Positions 54,917-64,000 of a stretch of 64,000 nt of DNA are shown in pieces (position 1 is the stretch's first letter; each line of letters begins with the position of its first letter). The notes under the pieces were generated by a model. It had not been told where the DNA came from. It worked only from the letters and a program-made list of their open reading frames with translations, and made no database searches. Made by a program: the position numbers and the translations under genes. Location: contig NZ_JSYM01000002.1 in assembly GCF_000812945.1 (NCBI RefSeq), positions 434,001-498,000 on the forward strand. Reading direction: 5' to 3'. This DNA is from Flavobacterium sp. AED. GTDB lineage: Bacteria > Bacteroidota > Bacteroidia > Flavobacteriales > Flavobacteriaceae.

Positions 54917-54959
54917 CGTTGGGTGTAATTGTTTTTGAATTACACCCAGCGTTTTTTTT
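54917..54959 (+). terminator. Terminator of the fructan locus
   Basis: CGTTGGGTGTAATT / AATTACACCCAGCG (one mismatch) with a seven-base loop is followed by eight T residues. From here to 55188 I see nothing else. Confidence 0.9.
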
Positions 54960-55188
54960 GCTAGTTGCAGAACTTTAGTATATAGCCTAATAAATATTTC
55001 ATTTGATATCAAATAAGAGTAGAATATTATATTTTTAAGTTGCTTGTATTTAAGATATTAATTAATATTTTTGAATTTTTTATAAGGATGGATATTCTTT
55101 TAAGATTAAAGATATACATCAATCATACTTGAAATAACACCTCTGTTAAGCATCAAACCGGGTTGATTAGACTCTAGACTTAATCAGC

Positions 55189-56085
55189 TTAATTCAAACT
55201 TTCCTCTCTGAATATATTGGGTGTGATTCCAACTTCTTTTTTAAACAAACGGGAAAAATAAGTAGGATTTTCAAATCCCAGAGAAACAGAAATTTCGGTA
55301 ATATTCATTTTTCCCTCTTTCAATAAATTTTTTGCTTCTGAAATCAAATAGAGATGAATAAGCTCCAAGGCAGTCTTTCCTGTTTCCTGTTTTAGCATAT
55401 CACTCAAATAACGTGAAGAAATATTCAGTTTTTTCGCCAAATAACTAACAGTAGGGAGTCCCAAATCATTATTTTTTCTATTTTCAAAATACGAAGAAAG
55501 AATATCATTAAACTTTGTAAATGTTGCCCCGGATAATTCCTCACGATTGATAAACTGCCGTTTGTAAAAGCGCTGTGCATATTTAAGCATCGTATCAAGA
55601 TGACTAAGGATAATGGTCTTGCTATAATCATCAACGTTATTGTGGTATTCTTTTTCCATAGCATACACCAGATTCCAAATTGTTTCTTCTTCACTGGGCG
55701 AAAGGTGCAACGCTTCATTTACTTCGTATTCAAAATAGGCATATTTCTTGATTTCATTATGCAAAGTTGTTCCTGATAAAAAATCTTCGTGAATAAGAAT
55801 TGTAAAACAATCTTCTTCTAAACGAATGTTTTTACATCCTGTAATCTGCCTCGGCTTAATGAATGACATTTTCCCTCGGTTATGATCGTATTTTGTTTTT
55901 CCGTATTGCATGCTTCCCGATTCGACCTTTTTGAAAATAATGATATAAAAGTCAGCCGTAAATTCAGAGTCATTGCCAACACTACAACATTCTTTATTGC
56001 CCCGAGCAATATAAAACAACGGATGCTCGGGAGCTTTAAGCCCGATAGCCTGATTGTAACTACTTATTTTATCGAAATGATTCAT
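55189..56085 (-). CDS. AraC family transcriptional regulator
   Basis: The 298-residue regulator has a cupin-like sensing half (FYIARGNKECCSVGNDSEFTADFYIIIFKKVESG) and a C-terminal DNA-binding domain (about 200-298), with VSYLAKKLNISSRYLSDMLKQETG and MNITEISVSLGFENPTYFSRLFKKEVGITPNIFRE. It lies 58 bases after an SDR gene on the same strand. This type (AraC next to an SDR) is very common in Flavobacterium; the SDR and perhaps the efflux operon are likely targets. Confidence 0.9.
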   Translation of the reverse strand: MNHFDKISSYNQAIGLKAPEHPLFYIARGNKECCSVGNDSEFTADFYIIIFKKVESGSMQYGKTKYDHNRGKMSFIKPRQITGCKNIRLEEDCFTILIHEDFLSGTTLHNEIKKYAYFEYEVNEALHLSPSEEETIWNLVYAMEKEYHNNVDDYSKTIILSHLDTMLKYAQRFYKRQFINREELSGATFTKFNDILSSYFENRKNNDLGLPTVSYLAKKLNISSRYLSDMLKQETGKTALELIHLYLISEAKNLLKEGKMNITEISVSLGFENPTYFSRLFKKEVGITPNIFREESLN

Positions 56086-56143
56086 CTGTTTAATTTTAAA
56101 AGAAAAGCAGAACCCGACGAATCGGATTCTGCAAATTTAAACT

Positions 56144-56962
56144 TTATTTTCCATGTGCCGCTTCAGAAACGTCCTGCCATTCTTCCCAGGTTTTCAAACG
56201 TTCGGCATAGGCGTATTTACTCCATTGTACACCAGCTTTGCCTAAAAGTAATCTTAACGGAGGGTTTTCTGCATCTACCAGTTTTAAAACGGCTTCTGAA
56301 GTCGCTTCAGGCACGCCATTATCTTCTTTTTTGTTCCCTTCATAAAGCGCTGTTCTTACGGCATCATACTGTGGCAAAGGCTTACTTTGTACAGCAGAAG
56401 ACGCGCTGAAATCGGTTTCATAACCATTTGGTTCTACAAGAGTGACTTTGATTCCGAATCCTGCAACTTCTGCAGCCAAAGATTCAGTTAGACCTTCAAC
56501 AGCAAATTTAGAAGCGCTGTAAATCCCTAAAGTAGGCAATGCAATAACGCCCAAAACACTTGAAAGCTGGATGATGTGACCCGATTTTTGTTCGCGCATG
56601 ATAGGAATAACTGCCTGTGTAAGCCAAATCAACCCAAGTACATTGGTCTCAAACTGTGTACGAATTTCCTGTTCTTCCAATTCTTCAATGGCACCAAAAT
56701 GTCCGTATCCGGCATTATTAATCAATACATCAATTGCGCCAAAATGGCTCTTTGCTTTTGAAATTGCTTCAAAGGATGCTTTTTTATCCGTAACATCTAA
56801 TTGTAAGACCAATAAATTTTCCGGATATTCTGACCCCAAATCCTTTAATGATTCTGTATTCCTTACTGTTGCTACAACATTATCGCCGCGTTTGAGAAAA
56901 GCTTTAGTCCAAATTTTTCCAAATCCTCGGGATGCACCTGTTATAAAAATTGTTTTTTTCAT
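56144..56962 (-). CDS. Short-chain dehydrogenase/reductase
   Basis: The 272-residue SDR has FITGASRGFGKIW as NAD(P)-binding loop, INNAGYGHFG, the Ser in IIQLSSVLGVIAL and the catalytic YSASKFAVEG. It resembles the broad group of oxidoreductases of unknown substrate that often carry LVEPNGYETDF after the active site. It lies just upstream of the AraC gene on the same strand and may share its transcript. Confidence 0.92.
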   Translation of the reverse strand: MKKTIFITGASRGFGKIWTKAFLKRGDNVVATVRNTESLKDLGSEYPENLLVLQLDVTDKKASFEAISKAKSHFGAIDVLINNAGYGHFGAIEELEEQEIRTQFETNVLGLIWLTQAVIPIMREQKSGHIIQLSSVLGVIALPTLGIYSASKFAVEGLTESLAAEVAGFGIKVTLVEPNGYETDFSASSAVQSKPLPQYDAVRTALYEGNKKEDNGVPEATSEAVLKLVDAENPPLRLLLGKAGVQWSKYAYAERLKTWEEWQDVSEAAHGK

Positions 56963-57170
56963 TGTACTATATTTTATTGTTTTAATTATTGAGACAAAAT
57001 TCCGTCAATTATTAATAAACATTATGATACAAAAGTGGGTAATAATGAAACGTTTTAACGAAACTGTATCAATTACAAATACGTATTAGAATATACAAAT
57101 AAAAACTGAGGCTTAAGTTAAGCCCTATTATAAGTATAATCACATTTTCTATTAAAAGTTTAATCGAATT

Positions 57171-57614
57171 TTAATCCGGAATTTTTATTGAACTAATTGC
57201 CAGATTAGAACCTGCTTTAGCAACAAGTTTATTATTAGTTTGATTTATGACTACCGCATTGAAATGAATGATCGTTTTTCCGAGCTTGATTAATTCTGTT
57301 TTAACCAAAACGGTTTGGTTTTCAAAAGCAGGGTTAAAAAAATCTACATTTAAATTAATCGTTGGATAGAAGTTTTCTAAACCAAGTATCATAAAATTAA
57401 CGCCGATGCAGTCATCAATCATACTCGATAGAACACCTCCGTGGACTGTTCCGGCTGGGTTTGTCATTTCTTTTCTAACTGTAAATTGAAATTCTACTGC
57501 TTTTTCATTTACAGATACCACAGTCCCATTGAGCCATCTAGCAAATGGGGACGGGCTTCCTGAGAATGGCCTGCCAATAAAACTTTGAAGTAATTGTAAT
57601 CTTTTATTTTCCAT
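57171..57614 (-). CDS. Hotdog-fold thioesterase (PaaI type)
   Basis: The 147-residue protein carries the PaaI-type hotdog signature NPAGTVHGGVLSSMIDDCIG (about residues 51-70), where the Gly-Gly and the nearby Asp lie at the active site. Members split acyl- or aryl-CoA thioesters. It starts one base after the SDR stop (57616), so it is translationally linked to the SDR and is the last gene of the TolC-MFP-RND-SDR operon. Confidence 0.87.
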   Translation of the reverse strand: MENKRLQLLQSFIGRPFSGSPSPFARWLNGTVVSVNEKAVEFQFTVRKEMTNPAGTVHGGVLSSMIDDCIGVNFMILGLENFYPTINLNVDFFNPAFENQTVLVKTELIKLGKTIIHFNAVVINQTNNKLVAKAGSNLAISSIKIPD

Positions 57615-57615
57615 C

Positions 57616-58416
57616 TTATATTGCTTTATTAACTTCTTTTAAAATGATACTTTCAAAGGCATTGTATAAAAATTGCTGTAGGGTAAGGATCATTGATGTA
57701 CTTTTTCCAACCGGATAACTAAATTCCGGATTTTTTGAATTAATGATTTTAATTATAGTATCAGCAACAGCGTTTGGTCCTGGCGCCTTTTTGAGTTCAT
57801 TATTGTAATAAGAATGGATTTTTTGCCTGAACTTATCATAATCCTCAATATTGCCATAGGTTGCAACAGCGTTATCAAAAAAATTAGTTTTGTGAACCAT
57901 AGGCTCAACCATACTAATTTTTATATTGAATTGATTTACTTCAAATCGTAATGATTTGAAATATCCTTCCAAAGCGTGTTTAGATGCTGAATAGAAACTA
58001 TAGTTGGGATGCCCAATTAACCCTAAAAATGAACCTACAGTAATAATTTTACCTTGTTTTAGATTTCTCATATTTGGGAGTAGTGCGTTAGTTAGCTTAA
58101 CTGTACCCCAAAAATTAGTTTCAAATTGTTGTAATCCTATTTTTGTTGGTGTTTCTTCAGCAAGCCCTGTAACAGCATAGCCAGCATTATTTACTAAAAC
58201 ATCCAGCTTTTCTATTTGAGTAAAAAGTTCTGTAGTAAAAGAGTTAATAGAATCATCATCGGAAATATCTAGGCGTAATAGCTTGAAAGGAACTTTATTC
58301 TTGTATTTTTCCGGCTCACGGCTCGTTCCAATAACATTAAACCCCTTTTCATGAAGTTTAATGGCCAGTTGGAGTCCAAAGCCGGTTGAAGCTCCTGTTA
58401 TTAATATGTTTTTCAT
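57616..58416 (-). CDS. Short-chain dehydrogenase/reductase in the efflux operon
   Basis: The 266-residue SDR has NILITGASTGFGLQLAIKL, LVNNAGYAVTG, the Ser-bearing IITVGSFLGLIG and the Tyr-Lys motif YSASKHALEGY. It is close in plan to the SDR at 56144 but clearly different in sequence. It lies seven bases after the RND pump gene, in one operon. It may alter the compound that the pump exports; that is inference. Confidence 0.92.
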   Translation of the reverse strand: MKNILITGASTGFGLQLAIKLHEKGFNVIGTSREPEKYKNKVPFKLLRLDISDDDSINSFTTELFTQIEKLDVLVNNAGYAVTGLAEETPTKIGLQQFETNFWGTVKLTNALLPNMRNLKQGKIITVGSFLGLIGHPNYSFYSASKHALEGYFKSLRFEVNQFNIKISMVEPMVHKTNFFDNAVATYGNIEDYDKFRQKIHSYYNNELKKAPGPNAVADTIIKIINSKNPEFSYPVGKSTSMILTLQQFLYNAFESIILKEVNKAI

Positions 58417-58423
58417 CTTGAAT

Positions 58424-61400
58424 TTAATTAAGCGGTTTTTTATTATTAATTTCGATACTTGGAGGCATTAATTTATACATCACAGGTGTTACAATTCTTG
58501 ATAGTATGGTAGAACTTATTAGTCCTCCAATTAATACAATGGCCAATGGTGCAATTAAAGGATTTGAATTTAACGCAAGAGGAATCAGTCCACAGATTGC
58601 TGTTATGGATGTTAATACTACTGGAAGGAAACGGGTTTCTCCGGCAATAGCAATCGCTTCATCAATTGAATGTCCTTCCAGTCGTAATTGATTGGTAAAA
58701 TCTACCAAAAGGAGCGAATTTTTAACCTGAATTCCGGAAAGACCAATAAAACCAATAATAGCGACCAATGACATAGGACTTCCGGTAATAAGGAGCAATA
58801 CAACACCTCCTAAAACTCCTAACGGGATAATAGAAAGTACAATTATTATTCCTTTGAATGTTTTGAACTGCAACAGCAATACGCCAATGAAAAGGAACGT
58901 ACTCAGAATAATTACCGCTAGAAAATTTCCTCCCAAAGCATCACCTTCAGATTCTTTTTCTCCGGACAATTTATAATAATATCCTTTTGGCATTTTTAGT
59001 TTATCCAATTTAGGTATAATCTCTAGCAACAGATCATTAGCATAATAACCCTTTCCTGATAATGCCGTTACTTTTGAAAAACGCGATTTATTGAAATGAT
59101 TAATTGCTGTTGGTGAAGTTTCAAAAGATATTGTTGCAATTTGGTTTAGTGCAATAGGCGTTCCCTGAATATTATTTACATATAAATTTTTAAGTGCATC
59201 GAGATTAGAAAATTTATCTCTTGGGAGCGTGAGTGTAACATTTCGTGCATCACCACGGTCATCTATATAATCTCCAACGGTTAATCCTGCCACGGCAAGA
59301 CGAATTACTTTATCTGCCTCGCTTGTTAAAACGCCAAGTGTTCTTGCTTTTTCTTTATTAATTTTTACTTTAACATCTGTTTTATACGTATTCAACTCAT
59401 TATTAATGTAAACTGTTCCTTTTTGGTTTCGTAAAATATTTTCTACCTGAGCCGATAGTTTACGTAAAATAGCCTGGTCTTCTCCAAACAGTCTCACTAC
59501 GATATTTGCTTCAAGAGGCGTTCCCTGCTCAAAGTCTTTTACTTCAACTTTGGCATAGGGCATTGTTTTAAATTTTTCCCGAAGTTTTTCAATCAAAGCA
59601 GTTTTTTCAGTAGGTTTTGCTTCGTCTTCTAATTGAACAAAAATCTGAGCAAAGTCGGGTTTTCTGTCTTGAGGATGTACATTGTAATAAATTTGCGGAT
59701 TTCCTTTACCGACATTGGCAGTATAAAACACAATTTCTTTATGGTTTTTTAACTCAGATTCTATCAATTTTGTCACCCTGTCACTCTCTGATATATTGGC
59801 CTGTAGTGGCATTTTTATATTAATTAGAAACATTGGTTTTTCTGAAGTTGGGAATAATTTAAATCCGGTTGCTTTAAACAATCCAAAAGCGGTAATACTT
59901 AAAAATATTGATATAGCAATAGTTGTTTTTGGAAATTTTAATGCTTTAGGCATTATGTCCCTGTAACTTCGGGTAAGGAATTTTTGCAAATACTGAAGAA
60001 AAATGTTTCCTTCACCGTGTTCGTGTGTTTTTAAAAATCTGCTTCCTAAAAATGGAACTAATGTCAAGGCTACAATCATAGAAGCCAATACACTTGTAAT
60101 AACCGCCATTGGAAGACTTCTAATAAATTCACCCGAAACATCAGGAAGAAAAACCAGTGGTAAAAAGGCAATAACAAGTGTTGCCGTACATCCCACAACA
60201 GCAATTCCTATTTGTTTTGTACCTTTTAAAACGGCATCCATTTTAGAATGTCCTTCTCTAAGCCAGCGCTCGATGTTTTCTACCACCACAATACTGTCAT
60301 CCACCAATAATCCTAAAGCTACCACTAATCCAACAATACTTAACTGGTTTAAGGAATACCCTAAAGCATTCATTGCGATCAGTCCCAAAGCCAATGATAA
60401 TGGTATCGATATCATCACGATTAGAGAAGCTCTTGACCCTAACGGCAACAATGTAATAATAACTAAAATGATCGCAAGTGCAAAATCAAAGCCCAAATGT
60501 CCTAAACGCTGTGATACCATATTAGCCTGGTCAAAGTTTTTAACCAGCTTGATGTTTTGAGGTAAGTCTTTCGCGAATTCTTCTACGATTGGTGAAAATT
60601 CTTTCTGAACATCGGTAATATTTACATTGTCCTTCATTCCGGCAGTAACCAAAATGCATCGATGTCCGTTTATACGGGTAATATGATCTACTGTTTGAGA
60701 TTTGTAGCCTACATCGGCAACATCTTTCATATAGATTATTTTTCCGTTTGCATTATAAATGACGGTATTGGCAACATCTTCTGCGTTCTTAAATTTACCG
60801 CTGGTTTTTACATTAAATACTTTACTGTCAAGATCGATGCTTCCTCCCGGAATATCGGCTGCTTCACTTTGTAAGCTTCCCATCACAAGATTTAACGGAA
60901 TTTTTAATTGTGCCAGTTTATCCAATTGCAAATCAATACGAATTTCCTGCTCAGGAATTCCAGCATATTTTACATCCTTAAGATTGGTGATTTTTTCTAA
61001 TTTTGTCTTCAGCTTGTCAGCCTCATCACGCAATTTTTTGTCGGAAGCATTTTCTGATACTAATGCCACCTGAAGAATTTTTACATCTGAAGATGCAATT
61101 TTCTCGGTTTTAATCTGGTAAATGTCTTTTGGAAGTTCGCTGTTTTTCAGCGCATTCATTTCAGTAGATATCTCCTGATATTTATTATCGACGTCTACAC
61201 CATATTTAAATTTTACCTGAAAAGCGGCTACACCATCTTCTACTGTAGTTAATATTTTATCGATGTTTTCAAGTCCATAAATTTTATTTTCGATAGGTTT
61301 TACGACTTGTTCCTCCATATCTTTTGGACTGGTACCCGGATAAATAACCGTAATAAGATACTGGGGTGGGTGAGTGGAAGGGTCTTCTGATCTCGGCATC

Positions 61401-61492
61401 GAAAACAGGGTAAGATAACCCACAACGGCTACCAGAAGAAATATGATCAGTGTAAACTGATAATTTTTGACGGCAAAGTTTGTAATCTTCAT
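58424..61492 (-). CDS. RND efflux pump, inner membrane permease
   Basis: The 1022-residue proton-driven pump has the expected 12 helices and two large periplasmic loops. It shows the N-terminal helix MKITNFAVKNYQFTLIIFLL, MPRSEDPSTHPPQYLITVIYPGTSPKDMEEQVVKPIE, and the helix 4 motif VGLVVALGLLVDDSIVVVENIERWL with the paired Asp residues that carry protons. The ending FTNQLRLEGHSIDEAIAIAGETRFLPVVLTSIT repeats the first half. The operon order is TolC, adaptor, pump, which makes a complete tripartite exporter. The substrate cannot be read from the sequence. Confidence 0.95.
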   Translation of the reverse strand: MKITNFAVKNYQFTLIIFLLVAVVGYLTLFSMPRSEDPSTHPPQYLITVIYPGTSPKDMEEQVVKPIENKIYGLENIDKILTTVEDGVAAFQVKFKYGVDVDNKYQEISTEMNALKNSELPKDIYQIKTEKIASSDVKILQVALVSENASDKKLRDEADKLKTKLEKITNLKDVKYAGIPEQEIRIDLQLDKLAQLKIPLNLVMGSLQSEAADIPGGSIDLDSKVFNVKTSGKFKNAEDVANTVIYNANGKIIYMKDVADVGYKSQTVDHITRINGHRCILVTAGMKDNVNITDVQKEFSPIVEEFAKDLPQNIKLVKNFDQANMVSQRLGHLGFDFALAIILVIITLLPLGSRASLIVMISIPLSLALGLIAMNALGYSLNQLSIVGLVVALGLLVDDSIVVVENIERWLREGHSKMDAVLKGTKQIGIAVVGCTATLVIAFLPLVFLPDVSGEFIRSLPMAVITSVLASMIVALTLVPFLGSRFLKTHEHGEGNIFLQYLQKFLTRSYRDIMPKALKFPKTTIAISIFLSITAFGLFKATGFKLFPTSEKPMFLINIKMPLQANISESDRVTKLIESELKNHKEIVFYTANVGKGNPQIYYNVHPQDRKPDFAQIFVQLEDEAKPTEKTALIEKLREKFKTMPYAKVEVKDFEQGTPLEANIVVRLFGEDQAILRKLSAQVENILRNQKGTVYINNELNTYKTDVKVKINKEKARTLGVLTSEADKVIRLAVAGLTVGDYIDDRGDARNVTLTLPRDKFSNLDALKNLYVNNIQGTPIALNQIATISFETSPTAINHFNKSRFSKVTALSGKGYYANDLLLEIIPKLDKLKMPKGYYYKLSGEKESEGDALGGNFLAVIILSTFLFIGVLLLQFKTFKGIIIVLSIIPLGVLGGVVLLLITGSPMSLVAIIGFIGLSGIQVKNSLLLVDFTNQLRLEGHSIDEAIAIAGETRFLPVVLTSITAICGLIPLALNSNPLIAPLAIVLIGGLISSTILSRIVTPVMYKLMPPSIEINNKKPLN

Positions 61493-61500
61493 ACTGTTAG

Positions 61501-62622
61501 TTATTTAATGATTTTGATCGTCGATTGTTCGTTTAGATAAGCACTGTTAGATATCACTATCTGATCTGTTTTCTGAAGGCCGTCTTTTATGAATACCTTG
61601 TTATTTTCAAATTTATTAATCGTAACAGGCTGACGTTTTACTTTACTATTGGCTACTATAAATACAAAGGCTTTGTTACCATCGGCTTCAATAAGTGAAT
61701 TATAAGGGATGATGATAAAATCTTCTGCATTCTCTGCTTTAATTTCTGCTTTCCCAAACATACCAACTGCCGGTTTACTGTTTTTCATATTCAGTTTCAA
61801 TTCTACCTGAAAAGAACCTACTGACGCATCCGCGGATTGTGACTTTCGAAAAACAAAAGCATCAAAGTGCTCTTCGGGATAACCATCAAGAGTAACAGTT
61901 GCTTTCTGACCAATTTTTGTTGATGCCCATTCTTTATCTGTTAAACCGATTTTTAATAAATAATTGTTATTTTGATTTGTTTCATTTATTGCCAGAATAG
62001 AAGAACCGGATTCAACGACTTCACCTTCGTTAGCTATCTTACTGGCTACAAAACCATCGGCAGCAGCATATATTTTAGCGTAACGTGCATTAAAAGCAAC
62101 GGCATCTTTTTGTTTTTTGGCAATGTCAAGACCGGTTTTTGTGTTTTGAAGTTGTTCTAAGGTGTACACACTGTCTTTGTATAAATTGTTGGCACGGTTG
62201 TAATCACGTTCGTATTTTTTTACATTCAAATCCGTTTGATTTAAACCGGCATTAATTTCAGTTGCATCTAATGCTGCCAAAAGTTGGCCTTTTTTAAAAA
62301 ACTGGCCTTCTTCTACATAAATTCGACTCACTACACCACCTATTTTAAAACCATAATTGGCTTGGTTTTCTGTTGTTACTAATCCGGACGCACTTATATT
62401 ATTTGCAAGTGCCAAAGATTGAACTGTTGCTGTTTTAATCGGAATAATATCAGCAGTTTCGAATGGTGTATGTTCTTTTTTTTCTTCTTTACACGCATAA
62501 AAAAGAGGAAGGGCAAGAAGACATAGTACTATTGTTTTTTTACTCACAAGTGTAAAAATATTTTTTAGGTGTTTGTGACCCGAGCCTGAAAGGCGAACGG
62601 ATGTAATAATCTTTGATTTCAT
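61501..62622 (-). CDS. RND efflux periplasmic adaptor (membrane fusion protein), probable lipoprotein
   Basis: This is a HlyD/MexA-type adaptor of about 373 residues. A lipoyl-like domain (RIYVEEGQFFKKGQLLAAL), a helical hairpin (TDLNVKKYERDYNRANNLYKDSVYTLEQLQNTK) and beta-barrel parts (GQKATVTLDGYPEEHFDAFVF) are visible. The usual ATG would be 62622. However, a GTG at 62547 begins VSKKTIVLCLLALPLFYAC, a textbook lipoprotein signal with a lipobox, whereas starting at 62622 leaves about 25 residues before it. The shorter form (61501-62547) is therefore quite possible. It lies 16 bases after the tolC stop. Confidence 0.9.
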   Translation of the reverse strand: MKSKIITSVRLSGSGHKHLKNIFTLVSKKTIVLCLLALPLFYACKEEKKEHTPFETADIIPIKTATVQSLALANNISASGLVTTENQANYGFKIGGVVSRIYVEEGQFFKKGQLLAALDATEINAGLNQTDLNVKKYERDYNRANNLYKDSVYTLEQLQNTKTGLDIAKKQKDAVAFNARYAKIYAAADGFVASKIANEGEVVESGSSILAINETNQNNNYLLKIGLTDKEWASTKIGQKATVTLDGYPEEHFDAFVFRKSQSADASVGSFQVELKLNMKNSKPAVGMFGKAEIKAENAEDFIIIPYNSLIEADGNKAFVFIVANSKVKRQPVTINKFENNKVFIKDGLQKTDQIVISNSAYLNEQSTIKIIK

Positions 62623-62638
62623 AATTATTGTTTTTGGA

Positions 62639-63973
62639 TTATTTAAAAGTAAAAGTTGCATTGGCTCTTTCTAATTCTGCAAAAGCGATCCAGGAATTAT
62701 AAAGGGCAATATTGGTATTAAGCTGAGCGCTTACCCATTGATTTTGTGCGTCCAGAAGTTCAATATAGATCGCCTGACCTTCTTTGTATAATTTGGTTAT
62801 ATTCTCATTATATTTTTTGGCTGATTCTTTTTGATTTTTATCAGCGTAGAATTGCTCCAAAGCTGATTTCAAATTGTTTTGGGAAACCTGAAACTGAAGC
62901 AATAACTGCTGTTTTGCATTATCGATCTGCGAACTGATTTTTTTACTGTCTTCTTCTGTTTGTTTGAGTTTGAATTTATTTTTGTTGCCTGAAAAAATAT
63001 TCCATTCCAAACCAACTCCTGCAAAATAGTAACGTGATTGTTTGTTTACTTCAAAATCAAAATCCTGAATTCCAAAATCAGCAAACCCGTTTACCTTTGG
63101 AAACCAATACGACTGGGTGAGCTTGCTTACATTATCGTTTATTTCTTTTGCCTGATTAAGTTTTTGTAATTCTTCCCTGTTTTGGGTATTCTCTGAAACA
63201 GCGTCAATAGGTGGCGCTTCATTTTCATCGACTTCAATTGCAGCATCCAGCTTTTCATTAAGCAAAAAATTAAAATAAGACCTGGCATTATTACTGTTTT
63301 GCTTTGCCGTTTCCAGATTTGCCTGTATACGTATTACCTCATTATCACTTCGTAAGACAGCCGTACGGTTTATCTTTTCATTTTTAAATAAGGATTTGTT
63401 TACTCGCTGGTTTTCCTTAACCAATGCTAAAGCATTCTCATAAATTTTAATTCCTTCAACCGATTGGAGGTATTTGTAGTAGGCTGTTTTTATTTCCTTG
63501 ACCAATTCCCTTTGATATATTTCCAGCTCTATTTTTTGTAATGAAGTCTGCTGGCTTTTAATTCTCTTGTTATAGATAATTTCAAAATTCAGCAAAGGCA
63601 TCGTGGTATGAATTTTAGCATCATAGAAATTATCCGGATTAATTAGAACAGACTGATTCTCCAGAGTCGGAAAAGCATTCGAATTTGTAATTTGATTCAG
63701 GGTATTGTATACCGGATTCAGCATATCACCAATCGGAATATCAATTGTTCTTCCTCCTTCAGCCTTGGTATAACTTCCGTTTAAGGAAACGGTAGGGTAG
63801 AACAGGGAGCGCGCTTCTTTTAAAGCATACATACTTTTGTTAATATCAAAATTGTGCTGCTTTATTACTTCGTTATTTTTTAGCCCGACTTCAATATAGC
63901 CGTCAAGCTTACTCTGTGAATATCCCAGATATCCAATTAAGACTAGTGTCAGAGTTAGTGTTTTTTTTATCAT
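62639..63973 (-). CDS. TolC family outer membrane efflux protein
   Basis: The outer-membrane channel protein is about 444 residues long. The ATG at 63973 gives the clean signal peptide MIKKTLTLTLVLIGYLGYSQ; an ATG three codons upstream (63982) is less likely. Two TolC repeats are visible: SMYALKEARSLFYPTVSLNGSY in the first half and SKLTQSYWFPKVNGFADFG in the second, each followed by long amphipathic helices. It is the first gene of the minus-strand operon with the adaptor and the pump. The promoter lies beyond the right end of the window or in the last 27 bases. Confidence 0.93.
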   Translation of the reverse strand: MIKKTLTLTLVLIGYLGYSQSKLDGYIEVGLKNNEVIKQHNFDINKSMYALKEARSLFYPTVSLNGSYTKAEGGRTIDIPIGDMLNPVYNTLNQITNSNAFPTLENQSVLINPDNFYDAKIHTTMPLLNFEIIYNKRIKSQQTSLQKIELEIYQRELVKEIKTAYYKYLQSVEGIKIYENALALVKENQRVNKSLFKNEKINRTAVLRSDNEVIRIQANLETAKQNSNNARSYFNFLLNEKLDAAIEVDENEAPPIDAVSENTQNREELQKLNQAKEINDNVSKLTQSYWFPKVNGFADFGIQDFDFEVNKQSRYYFAGVGLEWNIFSGNKNKFKLKQTEEDSKKISSQIDNAKQQLLLQFQVSQNNLKSALEQFYADKNQKESAKKYNENITKLYKEGQAIYIELLDAQNQWVSAQLNTNIALYNSWIAFAELERANATFTFK

Positions 63974-64000
63974 ATTATACATTGTTTTTTAATTGAACAT

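Overview
The window looks like a Flavobacterium or a close relative (Bacteroidota). The DNA is AT-rich. Genes lack Shine-Dalgarno sites, and several starts follow boxes of the TTTG / TAnnTTTG type used by the Bacteroidota housekeeping sigma factor. There are SusC/SusD pairs, a hybrid two-component regulator, surface lipoproteins, a T9SS-like sorting tail and Flavobacterium-type core genes. All calls are by reading only; no search was run.

Layout. 1-4.1 kb: a partial flavoprotein cut by the left edge, an AhpD-like protein, an FMN reductase, a GNAT acetyltransferase and a SYLF lipid-binding protein. 4.2-6.6 kb is an accessory patch. It holds a GC-rich REP-like palindrome, then a two-gene unit of a Ser/Thr kinase and a DUF3010 protein bracketed by a 15-bp inverted repeat, then a decayed copy of the 3' end of thrC. 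6.6-7.9 kb: a DUF1348 protein and an AraC regulator, inserted between the broken and the intact thrC ends. 7.9-12.9 kb: the thrABC operon on the minus strand, with a threonine-rich leader peptide (33 codons) and a strong promoter in front, so it is probably attenuated by threonine supply.

13.3-31.1 kb is mostly core: hutH, a DUF47/PiT phosphate uptake pair, a pirin-pirin-OsmC-GNAT operon with a Crp-type regulator, DUF421, a protease/RimK fusion, clpC, gyrA, a TPR protein, an NlpC/P60 hydrolase and a thiolase. 31.3-31.6 kb: a Ser-Pro-Arg tRNA operon. 31.8-36.2 kb is accessory: two genes with apparent frameshifts, two AraC regulators, an SDR and a DUF6616 protein.

36.6-54.9 kb is a fructan (levan/inulin) utilisation locus. 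An HTCS regulator with a periplasmic sugar-binding domain senses sugar and should switch on two GH32 enzymes, an MFS sugar porter, a SusC/SusD pair, two DUF4960 surface glycan-binding lipoproteins and a fructokinase. This is the plan of the Bacteroides thetaiotaomicron levan locus. One of the GH32 enzymes lacks the usual nucleophile motif.

55.2-64 kb: an AraC regulator, an SDR, and a minus-strand operon of TolC, membrane-fusion protein, RND pump, SDR and hotdog thioesterase, probably for export of a toxic compound.

The best candidate for an undescribed system is the kinase + DUF3010 unit at 4.5-6.1 kb. The best regulatory find is the thr leader peptide.
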